Both the position numbers and the translations under genes were made by a program. The notes below the pieces were generated by a model that saw only the letters and a list, made by a program, of their open reading frames with translations, had not been told where the DNA came from and did no database searches. A DNA stretch of 52,437 bases from Benthicola sp039584685 (GTDB lineage: Bacteria > Gemmatimonadota > Gemmatimonadetes > Palauibacterales > Palauibacteraceae): the NCBI GenBank assembly GCA_039584685.1, contig JBDGXI010000013.1:1-52437 (forward strand). The letters are read 5' to 3'. Positions 1 through 7,510 of this stretch are shown here, piece after piece (position 1 is the stretch's first letter; each line of letters starts with the position of its first letter).

Positions 1-678
1 CTCGCGCAGCGAAACGAGGCGCTGCGGCAGGGTGCCCTGGACATGGTCGACGTATGGACCGATGGCCTGATCGATCCGGGTGCCCGGGTGATGGCCGATC
101 GAGAGGCGTGGATCGTGTCCACCACATCCACTTTCGCCACGTACCACGAGGACATCGCGGGCGGGTGGACCGGAGGCCTGTCGTACGAGCCGGCGCTGGG
201 CGCTCGCTCGGAGCCGACGCAACATGACGGCCTGGATCCGCGAGTAGCAGAGAGAATCACGGCATACGCGTCAGAGGAACGGGTTGCCGAATGGGCGGAG
301 AGGTTGCGCCGCGCTATGAGCGACAATGCCGACAGGGATCGGCGACGTGGATCGACTCAGGCGGGTCCGCAAAGGGATGACCTGGTGATCCGCGCCGTAG
401 TGGAAGACAGCGGTGAAGAGCGGGACCTGGCGATCGCCCTCAGGCTCGTGGAGGCCGATACGCTGCGCGAGAAGCTGGGCCGGGATCCGATCTACCTGCT
501 GGACGACGTGTTCGCCGAACTCGACAGGGATCGGGCCGAACGGGTCGTTCGTTTGCTCGACGAGGGCCGCTCCGGGCAGGTGCTCCTGACCGCCCCCAAG
601 CCGGCGGACGTAGAGCTCAGGGGTGGGAGGCTCGCCCGGTGGAGGATCCGGGAAGGCGTGGTGTTCACGGATGGTTGA
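1..678 (+). CDS. recF: DNA replication and repair protein RecF (C-terminal part)
   Basis: The reading frame is open from the first base, so the N-terminal Walker A region lies outside the window and about 225 residues remain. RecF is an SMC-like ATPase that loads RecA at gapped DNA with RecO and RecR. The visible part carries an ABC-type signature (SGEERDLAIAL, near codon 130) and the Walker B/D-loop segment IYLLDDVFAELD (about codons 164-175), followed by VLLTAPKP where RecF proteins have their switch region. The stop lies within the start region of the next gene (8-base overlap), and gyrB follows, which is the classical dnaN-recF-gyrB arrangement. The identification is secure; only the 5' end is missing. 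Confidence 0.93.
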   Translation, partial: LAQRNEALRQGALDMVDVWTDGLIDPGARVMADREAWIVSTTSTFATYHEDIAGGWTGGLSYEPALGARSEPTQHDGLDPRVAERITAYASEERVAEWAERLRRAMSDNADRDRRRGSTQAGPQRDDLVIRAVVEDSGEERDLAIALRLVEADTLREKLGRDPIYLLDDVFAELDRDRAERVVRLLDEGRSGQVLLTAPKPADVELRGGRLARWRIREGVVFTDG

Positions 679-1069
679 GGCACCGTCGGGAAGGTCGCGC
701 CGGGCCAGGTGGCGACGGGGGCCGGGAGACCCGAAGAACCGCAAGGCTCCGCCCGAGAAAGTGGGCGGACTGATCGGTTCGATGTTCGCCCGCCTCGGGA
801 TAGCCGAGAAGGTGGAACGTGCCTCGGTCGTCGCCAATTGGGAAGAGCTTGTGGGGGCGCCCATTGCCGCGGTAGCCCGCCCGGTGCGGGTGCAGGGAGA
901 TACGCTGTTCGTTGAAGTCGAAAGCGCGTCCTGGCGCATGGAGCTGTCGATGATGCGACCGCAGCTCATGCGGAAGCTGAACGCCGGCAAGCGCCAGGGA
1001 CGCATAGAGAGAATCGTGTTCGTGCAGGCGGACGGAAGGTATTCGGAGGAACGGGATGGCCAAGGCTAA
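671..1069 (+). CDS. DUF721 / DciA-like protein
   Basis: This 132-residue basic protein belongs to the DUF721 family. Some members (DciA) act as loaders or partners of the replicative helicase DnaB in bacteria lacking DnaC. Residues 1-35 are rich in Arg, Lys and Pro. The conserved DUF721 core follows, with features such as VVANWEELVG and LFVEVESASWRMEL. The ATG at 671 overlaps recF by 8 bases, and the gene's end overlaps the gyrB start by 14 bases, so the three genes are probably cotranscribed and translationally coupled. A longer frame upstream exists but would run far into recF, so the start at 671 is preferred. Family membership is fairly clear; a helicase-loader role is inferred from context. 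Confidence 0.8.
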   Translation: MVEAPSGRSRRARWRRGPGDPKNRKAPPEKVGGLIGSMFARLGIAEKVERASVVANWEELVGAPIAAVARPVRVQGDTLFVEVESASWRMELSMMRPQLMRKLNAGKRQGRIERIVFVQADGRYSEERDGQG

Positions 1070-3005
1070 GAAGAGTGCTGCGCAGGGCAAAGGGGATGGG
1101 TATACGTCTCGCCAGATTCAGGTCCTCAAGGGCCTGGAGGCGGTTCGAAAGCGGCCCGGGATGTACATCGGGTCCACCTCGGCGCGCGGGCTGCACCACC
1201 TTGTGTACGAGGTGGTGGACAACTCCATCGACGAGGCGATGGCCGGATACTGCTCGAGCATCGAGGCGGTGATACACGACGACGATTCGATCACGGTTTC
1301 AGACGACGGGCGGGGCATTCCGGTCGATATCCACCCAACGGAGAAGGTGCCGGGCGTAGAGCTGGCGCTTACCCGACTGCACGCGGGCGGCAAGTTCGAC
1401 AAGGAATCTTACAAGGTCAGCGGCGGCCTGCACGGCGTGGGCGTGTCCGTTGTGAACGCCCTGTCGGAGAAGCTCGGCGTCGAAGTGAAGCGCGACGGCT
1501 TCGTGTGGACACAGAGCTTCCAGCGGGGAGCCAAGGACGGTGAGCTGGCGAAGGGCGAGAAGACGAAGGACTCCGGCACGACGGTTCACTTCGCTCCCGA
1601 CCACGAGATCTTCACCGAGCTCCAGTACAGCTGGGACACGCTCGCCAACCGACTCCGCGAGCTCGCCTACCTGAACGCCGGCGTCAGCATCACGCTGCGC
1701 GACGAGCGACGCACGGACGGCGCTGAAGTGCGCGAAGAACGGTTCCTCTACGAGGGCGGCATCGTCCAGTACGTGGAATACCTGCGCGGCAGCAAGACGC
1801 CTCTGCACGACGAGGTGGTCTACCTCAAGGGGGCGCAGGAAGGCACCGAGATCGAGCTCGCCATGCAGTACACGGACGGGTACAACGAGGACACGTTCAC
1901 GTTCGTGAACAACATCAACACGCACGAGGGCGGCACGCACCTCTCAGGCTTCAAGGCGGCGATGACCCGCACGATCAACGCGTACGGGAGCAAGAACGCC
2001 AAGAAGGACGCACCGAGTCTCTCCGGCGATGACGTGCGAGAGGGCCTCGTTGCCGTTCTCTCGGTGAAAGTCCTCGAGCCGCAGTTCGAGGGACAGACGA
2101 AGACCAAGCTCGGGAACAGCGAGGTCCGCGGGATCGTCGAAAGCCTGGTGAATGACAAGCTGGGCACGTGGCTGGACGAGAACCCGTCGTCGGCTCGGAG
2201 GATCATCGAGAAGGCCGTGCAGGCGGCCCGGGCGCGCGAAGCGGCCCGCAAGGCGCGCGACCTGACGCGCAAGAAGTCGGCGCTGGAGACAGGGGTGCTC
2301 CCTGGCAAGCTGGCCGACTGCTCGAGCCGGAACCCGGCGCTGTCAGAGATCTACCTGGTGGAGGGAGACAGCGCCGGCGGCTCGGCCAAGCAGGGCAGGG
2401 ACCGGGAGTTCCAGGCAATCCTCCCGCTCAAGGGGAAGATCCTGAACGTCGAGCGGGCCCGGATCGACAAGATCCTCTCGAACGACGAGATCCGGGCCAT
2501 CATCACCGCGATCGGCTCCGGGATCGGAGAAGAATTCACCCTGGACTCGGCCCGGTATCACAAGATCGTCATCATGACGGACGCGGACGTGGACGGAGCG
2601 CACATCCGTACCCTGCTGCTCACGTTCTTCTTCCGCCAGATGCAGGAGCTCATCGAGGCCGGATACGTCTACATCGCGCAGCCGCCCCTGTATCGCGTCT
2701 ACAAGGGTCGCAAGGAGCTCTACTGCTACACGGAGGATGAGAGAGCGCGCGCGCTCAAGGAGTTCGGCAACGGCAAGGGGAAGGGGTCGGTGAACATCCA
2801 GCGGTACAAGGGACTCGGCGAGATGAATCCCGAGCAGCTGTGGGAGACCACGATGAACCCGGAGCATCGCACCCTGCTGCAGGTCACGATCGATGAGGCT
2901 ACAGAGGCGTCACTCCTGTTCGAGCGCCTGATGGGCGGAGATGTTGAGCCCCGGCGCAAGTTCATCGAGGAGAACGCGAAGTTCGTCAGGAACCTGGACG
3001 TCTGA
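1056..3005 (+). CDS. gyrB: DNA gyrase subunit B
   Basis: This 649-residue protein is a short-form GyrB without the roughly 165-residue C-terminal insertion found in the E. coli protein. It shows the GHKL ATPase motifs (VVDNSIDEAMAGY, DDGRGIPV, GGLHGVGVSVVNAL), the Toprim acidic motif EGDSAGGSA near codon 433, PLKGKILNVE and the metal-binding DADVDGAHIRTLLLTFFF. It ends with the usual RFIEENA-type helix and NLDV. GyrB binds and hydrolyses ATP to drive negative supercoiling with GyrA. The ATG at 1056 follows a good ribosome site (ggagga, 5 bases upstream). The gene is downstream of recF and the DUF721 gene with overlap. Confidence 0.98.
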   Translation: MAKAKKSAAQGKGDGYTSRQIQVLKGLEAVRKRPGMYIGSTSARGLHHLVYEVVDNSIDEAMAGYCSSIEAVIHDDDSITVSDDGRGIPVDIHPTEKVPGVELALTRLHAGGKFDKESYKVSGGLHGVGVSVVNALSEKLGVEVKRDGFVWTQSFQRGAKDGELAKGEKTKDSGTTVHFAPDHEIFTELQYSWDTLANRLRELAYLNAGVSITLRDERRTDGAEVREERFLYEGGIVQYVEYLRGSKTPLHDEVVYLKGAQEGTEIELAMQYTDGYNEDTFTFVNNINTHEGGTHLSGFKAAMTRTINAYGSKNAKKDAPSLSGDDVREGLVAVLSVKVLEPQFEGQTKTKLGNSEVRGIVESLVNDKLGTWLDENPSSARRIIEKAVQAARAREAARKARDLTRKKSALETGVLPGKLADCSSRNPALSEIYLVEGDSAGGSAKQGRDREFQAILPLKGKILNVERARIDKILSNDEIRAIITAIGSGIGEEFTLDSARYHKIVIMTDADVDGAHIRTLLLTFFFRQMQELIEAGYVYIAQPPLYRVYKGRKELYCYTEDERARALKEFGNGKGKGSVNIQRYKGLGEMNPEQLWETTMNPEHRTLLQVTIDEATEASLLFERLMGGDVEPRRKFIEENAKFVRNLDV

Positions 3006-3104
3006 GCGACGTGTCGCTCGGACGCCCAGGATTCCGAGCGAAGCGAGGACTACCTGGACGTTTCAGGATTCGCGAGGCGCAGCCGAGCGACTACCTGGAC
3101 GTTT
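3004..3104 (+). repeat. Degenerate tandem copies of the gyrB 3' end plus palindrome
   Basis: Immediately after the gyrB stop is a near-perfect palindrome (gagcgac, two-base centre, gtcgctc, at 3004-3019). Two imperfect direct repeats of about 37-41 bases follow (3027-3063 and 3064-3104). Each begins caggattc and ends tacctggacgttt. The end of each unit resembles the last codons of gyrB (aacctggacgtctga at about 2991-3005), as if the stop-codon region had been copied twice. The array ends 15 bases before the thyX start and includes its ribosome-binding context. The palindrome could act as a transcript hairpin. The repeat is read directly; its origin is inference. Confidence 0.7.
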
Positions 3105-3119
3105 GAGGAGAGGCCCGGC

Positions 3120-4100
3120 ATGGAAACCAAGCGAACGGTCGTCCCGGCGGCGGAGGAGATTCTCGGCGGGTATTTCCCGGTGCTCGATCACGGCTTCGTG
3201 GCCCTGATCGACTACATGGGCACCGACGAGAGCATCGAGCAGGCGGCACGGGTCAGCTATGGCTACGGTACCCGGCACTCGAGCCACACCCGGGGACTCG
3301 TTCGCTACCTGCGCCGACACCGGCACACCACGCCTTCCGAGATGGTGGAGCTCAAGTTCCACTGTGCCATGCCGATGTTCGTGGCGCGGCAGTGGATACG
3401 ACATCGCACGGTTTCCGTGAACGAGTACAGCGGTCGGTACAGCCTGATGCCGCTTCTGTTCTACACGCCCGACTACGAGGACTTCGCCGTTCAGAGCGCC
3501 TCGAACCGCCAGGGCAGGGAAGGCGAGTCCGCTTCCCGAGAGGTCTACGAGGAAGCCGTTCGGCGTTGGGAGGAAGTCCGGCGGCACTCGAGCGACGCCT
3601 ACGGGTGGATGGTCGAGGAGGACGTGGCCCGCGAGCTCGCCCGCATCGACTTGCCTCTCTCGACCTATACCCAGTGGTACTGGAAGATCGACCTGCACAA
3701 CCTGTTTCATTTCCTCACTCTGAGAGCCGACTCCCACGCCCAGTGGGAAATCCAGGAATTCGCGAGGGTGATGGCCGGAATGATGAAGCGGGTCGCCCCG
3801 CTGAGCTACGAGGCGTGGTTGGACTACGAATTCAGCGGCGAGCACATGAGCCACGGCGAGCTCGAAGCCCTCAGAGGACTGATCGATGCCGGGAGTGACC
3901 ACCTGTGTGCCCGCGACGGTACATCGCTCGATATCGAGGCACTGAAGGGCGCCGGTCTGTCGAAGCGCGAGGCCATCGAGTTGATCGAGAAGTTGCGTCC
4001 CGTGGAGCGTCCGGACTTCGAGCTCGACATGTCTAAAATGAAGTCGCCAGAGGAATTCCAATCGCGCATGCAGGCCGCGGTTCCGGGCGATTTCGAGTAG
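3120..4100 (+). CDS. thyX: Flavin-dependent thymidylate synthase ThyX
   Basis: ThyX makes dTMP from dUMP using FAD, NADPH and methylene-tetrahydrofolate, and replaces ThyA in many bacteria. The signature RHRxxSxNExSxRY is present as RHRTVSVNEYSGRY (residues 94-107), preceded by ARQWI. The later motif LPLSTYTQWYWKIDLHNL, with its catalytic-site residues, is also present. At 326 residues it is longer than the common 220-260 residue forms because of a C-terminal extension (about residues 265-326), as seen in some environmental ThyX proteins. The ATG at 3120 follows gaggagaggcccggc. The gene lies 114 bases after gyrB, which fits a nucleotide-supply gene in a replication cluster. No thyA is seen in the window. 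Confidence 0.95.
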   Translation: METKRTVVPAAEEILGGYFPVLDHGFVALIDYMGTDESIEQAARVSYGYGTRHSSHTRGLVRYLRRHRHTTPSEMVELKFHCAMPMFVARQWIRHRTVSVNEYSGRYSLMPLLFYTPDYEDFAVQSASNRQGREGESASREVYEEAVRRWEEVRRHSSDAYGWMVEEDVARELARIDLPLSTYTQWYWKIDLHNLFHFLTLRADSHAQWEIQEFARVMAGMMKRVAPLSYEAWLDYEFSGEHMSHGELEALRGLIDAGSDHLCARDGTSLDIEALKGAGLSKREAIELIEKLRPVERPDFELDMSKMKSPEEFQSRMQAAVPGDFE

Positions 4101-4113
4101 ACCGGATCGTCAC

Positions 4114-4157
4114 CCGCGCGGCGCGTGAGGCGGTCGCGCGGCGGCGGGCGGCACTTT
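4114..4157 (+). terminator. Possible intrinsic terminator after thyX
   Basis: The inverted repeat ccgcgcg (4114-4120) and cgcgcgg (4135-4141) starts 14 bases after the thyX stop. A GC-rich stretch and a short T run (4154-4157) follow. The T run is not directly adjacent to the stem, so this is only a moderate candidate. Confidence 0.35.
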
Positions 4158-4288
4158 TCCTCTAGTCGTCCGTAGAACAACAGTGTCGCGGGGCTGGGAT
4201 GCGTTTCGTGCACACTCCTGCCGAACCGATGTTCTACCGATCGGGGTCGAGGCGGTGTGAGGCGCGGGGCAGGACAGGAGGGGACGAT

Positions 4289-5401
4289 ATGCCGGAAGGG
4301 TCACCGGTTCGCAGGGCGGACCGTGGAGGCAGGGACGTCCGATCGGAGCGGGTCCGTGTACCGGCACGATCGCGGTGTCGGTGGCCTCGGGCTGGTTCGG
4401 CATCGCTCGCTGTCGCGGTACTCGTGGCGACTTCACCCGGTTCACTCGTCGGGATTACCCAGGATGGGCCGGAGGTTCAGGCGCGCGCCGAAGCGGCCGA
4501 CCTGAATTCCCTCGCCGAGTCGGGCGGACTGAAGGCCACGGGGGCTTTCCCGTTCGATTATCAGTTCCTCGCTTTCTACGGCGGATCGCCTGATATCGTG
4601 GCCTTCTGGGCGGCCGCCAGTGTGGAGGCGGGCCGCATTCGCGGCATATTCGATGGCGGGTGGCGATACTCGCTATCCCTCGGGCTCGAGCTCTTCCAGG
4701 ACGACTCGCTCGTGGTCGAGCACACGCGGCGCACGGACTTCGTGTTCAGCGGTGAGGTCGCCGACACCACGAGGGACGGATTCCCCCTGCAGACGATGGT
4801 GAGCGTGCCGCCCGGCGAGTACGACTACCGCCTGGTGGTCAAGGACCGGAACTGGCCGGACGACCGGTCGGTCAACTTGATCCGGGGAAGCGTGACGGTT
4901 CCAGAGTTCGATGTGGCGGGTCCCATGGTCAGCTCGATCGCGGTCGCGGCCGACTCCAGTGGCACGTTCATCCCGGCGGCTGGTGTCGAGCTCCAGTTGA
5001 ACGCGGCGGCCATCGTGGAGAAGGCGGCACGCCCGTACGTCTATTTCGAGGCTTACGGACTGACTCCCGGGGGCAGCTACCGCGGCGAGATCAGGCTGTC
5101 GTCCACCTGGGTGTCGCGTGGCAGGGGAGAGACCTTCACCGGTTCGTACGAGCCGTTCCAGATGCAATACCGCGGCAGTGTACCGGCCGACCCGACGGTA
5201 CCGGTCCGTGCCGTGATGCGCCTCGATACGCGCGACGCCGAGCCAGGACCATACGAGGTAAGGGTGCGGGTGACGGATCTCGAAACCGGCGAACGAAGTG
5301 ACGTTCGCAAGGCCGGACTCAAGATTCGCGCGTCCACGAGCCGTTTGGCTCCGATCACGGAGATCGAAGTGCGGACCGAAGGAGGATCCGAGGGAGGATG
5401 A
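4289..5401 (+). CDS. Secreted protein sharing the C-terminal domain of the GWxTD pair
   Basis: This 370-residue protein has a basic N-terminus and a hydrophobic segment (about residues 33-47, SLAVAVLVATSPGSLVG) that is probably a signal peptide or membrane anchor. A beta-rich region around GEYDYRLVVKDRNWPDD resembles the second half of the two downstream GWxTD proteins. The last 150 residues match their C-terminal domain: AADSSGTFIPAAGVEL here against AADSGGTWSPGSGIRL, and PYVYFEAYGLTPGGSY against AWVYFEVYNLTAGGEY. The TPR-like and GWxTD-like parts are absent, so it looks like a shortened paralog. The ATG at 4289 is chosen over 4199 because aggagggg lies just upstream. It overlaps the next gene by ATGA. 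Function unknown. Confidence 0.75.
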   Translation: MPEGSPVRRADRGGRDVRSERVRVPARSRCRWPRAGSASLAVAVLVATSPGSLVGITQDGPEVQARAEAADLNSLAESGGLKATGAFPFDYQFLAFYGGSPDIVAFWAAASVEAGRIRGIFDGGWRYSLSLGLELFQDDSLVVEHTRRTDFVFSGEVADTTRDGFPLQTMVSVPPGEYDYRLVVKDRNWPDDRSVNLIRGSVTVPEFDVAGPMVSSIAVAADSSGTFIPAAGVELQLNAAAIVEKAARPYVYFEAYGLTPGGSYRGEIRLSSTWVSRGRGETFTGSYEPFQMQYRGSVPADPTVPVRAVMRLDTRDAEPGPYEVRVRVTDLETGERSDVRKAGLKIRASTSRLAPITEIEVRTEGGSEGG

Positions 5402-7494
5402 GGATGAGGAGAATCCCGTCGGTGTCTTGTCGAATCGTGGCGGTCGCCGCGCTCGCGGCGTTGCTCGGGTCGGTGGTTTCCGCACGGGTCGCCCACGGGC
5501 AGACCATGCCAGCCCAGGTCTACTACGAGCTTACCAACGCCGGCTACGAGAAGCTCGCAAAACGGATCTCGAAGAAGCTCGAGCTCCGCGCCGACCCGGA
5601 TGATGAAGACGTACAGTCGCTGCTCGATCGCTGGGAGCGCGAAGAGGGCGGGCCGGATAGCGGGTGGGACTACGTCGTCGTGACGAGGCTGTGGCTGCGC
5701 GCAGGCCGCGCGGCGCCGGCCGAGATGGCCCTCGCCGTGGCCGAAGCTTCGGGAGAAGTTCCGCCGTCGATCCTCCTGCTAGACCAGGCGCGGGTGGCGT
5801 TCCTGGCGGGCCAGAGGGACCTGGCGACCGAAGCTTACTGGAAGGGCTGTGAAGACGCCGGGGAGACGGCCTACAAGGAGTACTGGCTTGACGTCGAGGC
5901 GCTGGCCACGCCCGCAGAGCTGGCGGACTGGGACCGATTCCGCCGACTCCCGATCACGCAGACCGACCTGTGCCGTCACCTGAGGGTGTTCTGGAACGAG
6001 CGGGTGCTCGCTTCGGCGATGGAGCTGGACGAGCGCATGTCGGTTCACTACGCGCGCACCCGATTCGCCCTCGACAACTATCGACGCCGCGGCAACAAGA
6101 AGGGACCGACGTTCTCGAACCGGCTGGGCCGGCCGACCAACTCGGCGTACGACGATCGTGGCCTTCTGTACGTTCGGATGGGCGAGCCGGATCGGACCAC
6201 CTCATTCGGTGGAAACCCGGCCATAGGTCAGCAGGCGGTGAGTGCTGAGTGCTACCAGCCGAACGAGAGCTGGGCGTACGACTACCCGGGCACGACCCGG
6301 GTGTATCATCTCTCGACCCTGACGGGCACGGACGACTACTGGCTGATCGAGAATCTGGGGCTCGTGTATCGCTGCGGTAACCCGGCGGCTTCGATCGCCG
6401 GTTCCGAGGGCGCCATGATTACGGGCGTCCTCTCTCCCGTGAACGAGAACCGCTTCGTGGCTCTGGGACCGGCAGCGGCCCTGGTGCTGCAGGACCTGTA
6501 TCGATCGCGTCAGGGGATGGATCCCCGCTATGCGCAGGTCGCCCAACAGATGCACGATCAGTCGGGGCTGCACGACTTCAACCTGACCGGCGGCATTTCG
6601 ACGGGTTCGGAGGCGCTCGATGCCCAGAGGGTCCTGGCTCGGGAGCGGGACTGGACGGCGGCGGACGGCATGTTCACCGTCGATTCGGTCCCCGATCGAC
6701 CCCCCGTAGCGGCCGATACGCGCCTGCTCGTAGAAGAGCTTCAGTTCCTCAGCCCGCAGGGCGGGACGAACCGCGTGTGGCTGAACTCGGTCGTCGAGGG
6801 CGAGAGACTCACACCCGCGCGGACGGCGGACGGACAGTACCGGTACCGGGTGGACGCGCGCTGGATCGTGGTGGACGGCGTTGGGGAAGTCCAGGTCTTC
6901 AACACGTCCTCCGAGGCGACAACGCCCAGACAACTCGGTCGCGACGAGAGTCTTCCCGTTCGCATGGCTGCCGATCTGCCCACCGGTCAGTATCGCTACT
7001 CCTTCATCGTGCGTGACGCTCGGATCCCCGCCGGGCAGGAGAAGCGTTCAGGGAACTACCGCCGGGTCGACCTGACCGTCCGGGAGCTCGGGGCGGGCGC
7101 ACCCGCCCTATCGGATGTCGTGGTCGCCGCGGATTCGGGGGGCACGTGGTCGCCCGGGAGCGGGATCCGACTGCGTCCGAGCCCGTCTCATCTTACGGGC
7201 GCGGACGGAGTGGCCTGGGTCTACTTCGAGGTCTACAACTTGACTGCGGGTGGCGAATACACGACGAGCATTCGTCTCGAGCCCGAAGACGGGGGGAAGG
7301 AAGCCGTATTCGAGCTTTCGTTCCCCAGTGACGGAGCCACCGACCTGAGCCGGACGTCGAGGCGGCTGCTTCGGGTGGATCTCGGAGACACCGAGCCCGG
7401 CCGATACGTAATGCAGGTGATCGTGACCGATAGCGCGACCGGCGCTTCCACGCTGCCGTACTACACGCCGGTGACGGTCAACCGCACTCCCTGA
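5398..7494 (+). CDS. GWxTD domain-containing secreted protein, paralog 1
   Basis: This 698-residue protein starts with a signal peptide (about residues 1-35, ending near VAHGQ). Residues 35-240 are helical and TPR-like, with recurring Leu/Ala heptads such as LWLRAGRAAPAEMALAVAEA. A GWxTD-type core follows near residues 240-270, in which SAYDDRGLLYVRMGEPD replaces the usual GWxTDRGxIYIxYGxPD. Its Trp is missing. A beta-rich C-terminal domain (about 570-698) is shared with both neighbours. GWxTD proteins are known mainly as unassigned secreted or outer-membrane-associated proteins in Gemmatimonadota, Acidobacteriota and Bacteroidota. The ATG at 5398 overlaps the previous stop; 5404 is a second possible start. 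It is probably in one operon with its neighbours. Confidence 0.85.
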   Translation: MRMRRIPSVSCRIVAVAALAALLGSVVSARVAHGQTMPAQVYYELTNAGYEKLAKRISKKLELRADPDDEDVQSLLDRWEREEGGPDSGWDYVVVTRLWLRAGRAAPAEMALAVAEASGEVPPSILLLDQARVAFLAGQRDLATEAYWKGCEDAGETAYKEYWLDVEALATPAELADWDRFRRLPITQTDLCRHLRVFWNERVLASAMELDERMSVHYARTRFALDNYRRRGNKKGPTFSNRLGRPTNSAYDDRGLLYVRMGEPDRTTSFGGNPAIGQQAVSAECYQPNESWAYDYPGTTRVYHLSTLTGTDDYWLIENLGLVYRCGNPAASIAGSEGAMITGVLSPVNENRFVALGPAAALVLQDLYRSRQGMDPRYAQVAQQMHDQSGLHDFNLTGGISTGSEALDAQRVLARERDWTAADGMFTVDSVPDRPPVAADTRLLVEELQFLSPQGGTNRVWLNSVVEGERLTPARTADGQYRYRVDARWIVVDGVGEVQVFNTSSEATTPRQLGRDESLPVRMAADLPTGQYRYSFIVRDARIPAGQEKRSGNYRRVDLTVRELGAGAPALSDVVVAADSGGTWSPGSGIRLRPSPSHLTGADGVAWVYFEVYNLTAGGEYTTSIRLEPEDGGKEAVFELSFPSDGATDLSRTSRRLLRVDLGDTEPGRYVMQVIVTDSATGASTLPYYTPVTVNRTP

Positions 7495-7510
7495 TCGGAG
7501 GAAGGCCGTG

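Noticed and set aside
3063..4061. A long open frame antisense to thyX
   Set aside because: High-GC shadow; it has no ribosome site or domain and lies fully inside a clear ThyX gene.
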